Shown in pieces: positions 60,899-64,000 of a stretch of DNA of 64,000 bases. The translations under genes were made by a program, and so were the position numbers. The stretch's first letter is position 1. Each line of letters starts with the position of its first letter. The notes under the pieces are model-generated. The model had not been told where the DNA came from. It saw only the letters and a program-made list of their open reading frames with translations, and searched no databases. Origin of the DNA: Pterobdella sp. o SKG-2022 (Eukaryota > Annelida > Clitellata > Hirudinida > Piscicolidae); the NCBI GenBank assembly GCA_964035795.1, contig OZ038322.1, positions 24,820,359-24,884,358 of the forward strand, read 5' to 3'.

Positions 60899-61310
60899 CA
60901 AAAGATGCCTGGGGAAGATAGGCTTGCCAAGCATCCTTGAACCATCAGGGCTCGACAGGGGTGACGGTCGTCGTCCTGATGACATAAGGACCTTTCCGTA
61001 GAAAATGCGTGATGAATTTTTAGCAAGAAATTTAATTATGTATTCATCCTAATTAAAAATTTCGATTAATAATTATTTTATTGAAATCAATTATGGAAAA
61101 GTATTATCAGAAATTATAGTTATACCAATCGGAGTTGAAACTTTTGGTTCTTGGGTCCAAACGATTGACAAGAGAGCTCAAAAAAAAATAGCTCAAAAAA
61201 CAGGAGAACCGCTGTCAACCTCCTTCCTACTTCAAGCTATTAGTAAGGACATTCAGAGAGGAAATGCTTGTAGTGTGCTAGGTACTCTCGCAAGTCCATG
61301 AAAATTAGAA
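60899..61310 (+). mobile_element. LINE remnant with restriction-like endonuclease type C-terminus
   Basis: Two readable blocks: GKIGLPSILEPSGLDRGDGRRPDD at about 60912-60985 and PIGVETFGSWVQTIDKRAQK, followed by STSFLLQAISKDIQRGNAC, at about 61120-61290. In intact elements of this kind these flank a PD-(D/E)XK nuclease after the RT. The segment between them here is AT-rich filler, so the nuclease core is lost. Confidence 0.65.
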
Positions 61311-61662
61311 GAAAGCTTTTATTTTTGATTATTACAAACAATTCAAACAATTTTGTTTATTTTTAAATTTGACGGTTGAATAAAGTTTTAAAATAAAAAA
61401 AAAATACACTAAATTATTTATATTTGTTGTAGTGTTTCAAAGTCTGTCGAAACCATTAAACGTGGCTTCTATAGACCCAACTAAAATCAAAGAGTACAGC
61501 TAATTATTTGTTTACTTCATCAATAACTTTGATATAATAAATCTTTGTCGGAACCACAAATTGCACCTATAGTTTTTTTGCTGCTTTCAAAGCAAATGAA
61601 AAGTTGGAAGTCTTGAAGAGGCTTGCGTCGAAAATGTATCTGGTAATGATTCCAACTGAAAA
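61311..61662. other. Intergenic AT-rich stretch
   Basis: No gene, RNA or recognisable repeat seen. Confidence 0.4.
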
Positions 61663-61783
61663 GAATGCAGGACTTTTTGGATTGTTAAATGTTCAAACGA
61701 ATGCAGGACTTTTTGGATTGTCAAATGTTCAAACGAATGCAGGACTTTTTGATTGTTAAATGTTCAAACGAATGCAGGACTGA
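61663..61783. repeat. 36-bp tandem repeat, about 3.3 copies
   Basis: Unit GAATGCAGGACTTTTTGGAT plus TGTTAAATGTTCAAAC. One copy has lost a G. Intergenic between GLG1 and EI24. Confidence 0.9.
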
Positions 61784-61947
61784 AATGCTGTTCAATTCAT
61801 CGAGCTTTTTATATAGTTTTATTCACAATATTAAAAATTTTTTTAAAAACACTATTATTCAAAAGATAGATAAATTTTCGAGAACACTACATATTCCATT
61901 AGCTAATTGCTTATGGTAGGGTCCTCGAAGCACTGTATGTAAAGCAA

Positions 61948-62108
61948 TGTAATGCGGTATTTATAAAGCGCTTCTAATCATAGGTCAATTGCTACAATTT
62001 TAATGTTGCGAAAACACTATGAAAGAGATGCTAATTGTCGGCCCATGTGGGTTCGAACCCGGTAACTTTAGATAATTAATCTGCTTAACCATTGACCTAT
62101 ACGGGCCA
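61948..62108 (-). mobile_element. tRNA-derived SINE copy 3 (intergenic)
   Basis: Same layout as copy 2: tRNA-like head on the minus strand (GGCCCGTATAGGTCAATGG, perfect B box GGGTTCGAACCC), body GTTTTCGCAAC, and the AGCGCTTTATAAATA tail end. The first arm of the tail hairpin is damaged. Confidence 0.85.
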
Positions 62109-62685
62109 TCTAATGTAACTTGTCATTTAAAAAACACAGCTGTTTGAAAATGTATTCGGAAGTTTTAAAATATTTTTTATATTATAAAAATTATAATATA
62201 TCTATCACCACATATTTAGCTCATGGGGGTTCGAGTTGACGGAAACAAACTGGCGAAAAGGATTTGTAGTTCTGAAGGACTCCATTTACAGGGGAGGCCT
62301 ATAATGAGCATAAACCAAAATACTGAGTCTGGGAAAATGAATGGGCTGTTTTTTTCAAAGTGCTTTCATTTAAAAAATGGATGTGGAAGGAAATAAGTGA
62401 AGCACTGAATACAGATGTAGTCTTGAGGATGCGATGATGATGCAAGTTGGATGAAGATGCAGCAATGAGGGTAAAAGAAACGAGTTTATAAAATTTATTT
62501 TGTGAATTCATAAATTTTTTTCTAAATTTGAATTTGAAACACAAGGATATTCATTTAAATAGAATAGTTACGATAATTGGGAACAATAAAATAAAATGGT
62601 TGAAAGATTAATGAGATGATAAAAAGTATTGATCCTAATTAATTATAGAGATTTTAAGAATTGCACAAAATGAATAAGTGGTTCA
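62109..62685. other. Region below the EI24 stop codon
   Basis: Contains the presumed EI24 3' UTR with a minus-strand AATAAA (62500-62495) about 190 bp after the stop. The plus-strand open stretch near 62220 (MGVRVDGNKLAKRI) was not recognised as a gene. Confidence 0.4.
62495..62500 (-). terminator. Candidate poly(A) signal of EI24
   Basis: Minus-strand AATAAA, 186 bp below the modelled stop codon. In AT-rich sequence this is only suggestive. Confidence 0.35.
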
Positions 62686-63913
62686 TTAAAAAAATAGTTT
62701 AATAGACAAAAATAAAAATGATAAAGCAAAAAACACTTGAAGAATCCTGCGATTTGATTTATATGATTCGATGCAGCACTTCAAAAACTTTAAAAAGAAC
62801 TTTACCAAAGCAGCTAACGGTACTGATGTGTAGCAACATATAACAATGCAAACTTTCAAGACAGTCTTCGAGTGCTTGTCCACACATTCGTAATATTTAT
62901 AACCATCTTTTAAAAGCTTTTTGAAGATGAAGTTGGATAGTTTACTGACAGGTGAAAATATCCTCAAACGCAGTTTACTGCCAATATTAAGAGTTTGTTG
63001 ATGAAGTTATGGGGTTTTGTTGGAAGGGTTATAATTAATTTATATTTCGTTATAATTCATTTCTGTATAGTTCATAATTTCCATGAAGGTAAAAACTAAA
63101 TTCAAATAATTTAATTTGTATTATGGTTTTATAAAATTTTTAAGCCAAATATGAACAACAATAAGAAGGATAGACACTCAAAAAAGTGCCATGGTTGTTT
63201 TGGTAGATAAAAGCTTTACACTGAGTATTTATCACAATTCTTTCATGTCAATTATTTAAACTTATCAAACATTATTATCATACAATGCAGAAATAACTTA
63301 CATATCTACAGGCTGGCGACAGGCTTCATTGGAGCTGACGATCAATATAGGGAATAAAAAACCAAAGAGGAAAGAGCTGTGAATAAATTTAAGATATTTT
63401 GAAATCACAATTCACAAGAAAAATCATCACCACTGAATGGAACTGAAGTTTAAAATGTAACCTAAAGTAGTAAGAGTAAGAGGTGGAATATATGAGACAT
63501 GTGAGTGGCAATCCGAAGCCAAGGAAATATGTCCAACGTTGCTCTAGATAAAGGAGTCTTTTCTCTACAGACCATCCTGGAAAATATTCATTTAAGACAA
63601 GAAGCATTATTAAAGAGCACATTTTACTATTTCAAATCTGTATTTGTATGAAATTCAAAAAGAAGACAATTTTAGACACATTTTTTTGATTAGTTATTGG
63701 GAAATTGTGTGGATATATGCACATTTAATCATAGATAATCAATTCAAAATGCATCAAAAATGTTTGGAAGTAAATAAGATACTCACCAGAATAATACCAC
63801 TTGTACTCAAAAGCATAGAGTGAATGCAGCAAAGTAAGGTGGAAGAGATAAACTGTTTGTGCTAGTGTTTCCAGCCTTGATGACAATAACACCAACCAAC
63901 TTAATGCTTGGGC
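62686..63913 (-). CDS. EI24: EI24 (etoposide-induced 2.4) homologue, 3' part
   Basis: Multi-pass ER membrane protein linked to autophagy and p53 response in vertebrates. Four exons in the window: 63913-63787, 63576-63462, 63376-63302, 62977-62686, all in phase, 202 residues plus TAA; the 5' exons lie beyond base 64000. Family matches: LLHSLYAFEYKWYYSG (human-type SLYCFEYRWFN), VEKRLLYLEQRWTYFLGFGL, LFGFLFPILIVSSNEA and LRIFSPVSKLSNFIFKKL. After the last match the frame continues through a hydrophobic 60-residue tail not expected in the family. Either the lineage has an extended C-terminus or a donor near 62836 (AAA-GTTTGC) leads to another exon I did not find. Confidence 0.88.
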
Positions 63914-64000
63914 CTGTGTAACACCAGCAGTATTAATTGCACATTAAATACAAAATTCATTTTTCTATTAATGATTTTTCACTAGCCCCAATCAAACAAG

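Overview
The window is animal nuclear DNA: AT-rich, with spliced protein genes read in the standard code, many non-LTR retrotransposon pieces, a tRNA-derived SINE family and several minisatellites. The gene set (a VWD/LDLa/cystine-knot mucin, CNOT3, SREK1, fumarase, an SH2-kinase homologue, GLG1, EI24) is metazoan. Short introns, some only 66-71 bp, and the repeat families point to an invertebrate. The phylum could not be decided from sequence alone.

Layout. A secreted mucin-like gene (+) runs from before base 1 to 15541. Its largest exon (7.8 kb) holds about 43 copies of a 162-bp repeat. It converges on a complete CNOT3 gene (-; 28610 to 16546, 18 coding exons, 754 aa), whose introns carry three LINE blocks and a 20-bp minisatellite. 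After a 2.9-kb gene-free AT-rich gap comes an intronless SREK1-like splicing factor (+, 31552-32634). Next is a nearly full-length LINE (-) that carries a 2A-like ribosome-skipping motif, then a class II fumarase gene (+, 36544-39464, first exon not found). From 39.7 to 45.3 kb lies a repeat zone: an internally deleted piggyBac-like ORF, a LINE tail, and a LINE copy that mirrors one in the CNOT3 intron. An intronless SH2-pseudokinase gene (+, 45991-48354) is tail-to-tail with a complete GLG1 gene (-; 60516 to 48661, 27 coding exons, 1145 aa). The window ends in the 3' part of EI24 (-, 63913 to 62686).

The genes are unrelated housekeeping or secretory functions and form no operon. CNOT3 and SREK1 act in mRNA decay and splicing, GLG1 and EI24 in the secretory and endomembrane system, fumarase in the TCA cycle, and the mucin outside the cell. 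Exon boundaries were assigned by hand from GT/AG sites, phase continuity and remembered family sequence. The total coding lengths of the mucin, CNOT3, fumarase, GLG1 and EI24 models all divide by three without internal stops, which supports the models.

The least ordinary items are the SH2-pseudokinase, which lacks both the SH2 arginine and the HRD aspartate; the 2A motif at the N-terminus of a LINE; the mucin array with its five-unit higher-order duplication; a tRNA-Ile-derived SINE that shares its tail hairpin with a local LINE; and two inverted LINE copies that share the same disabling stops.
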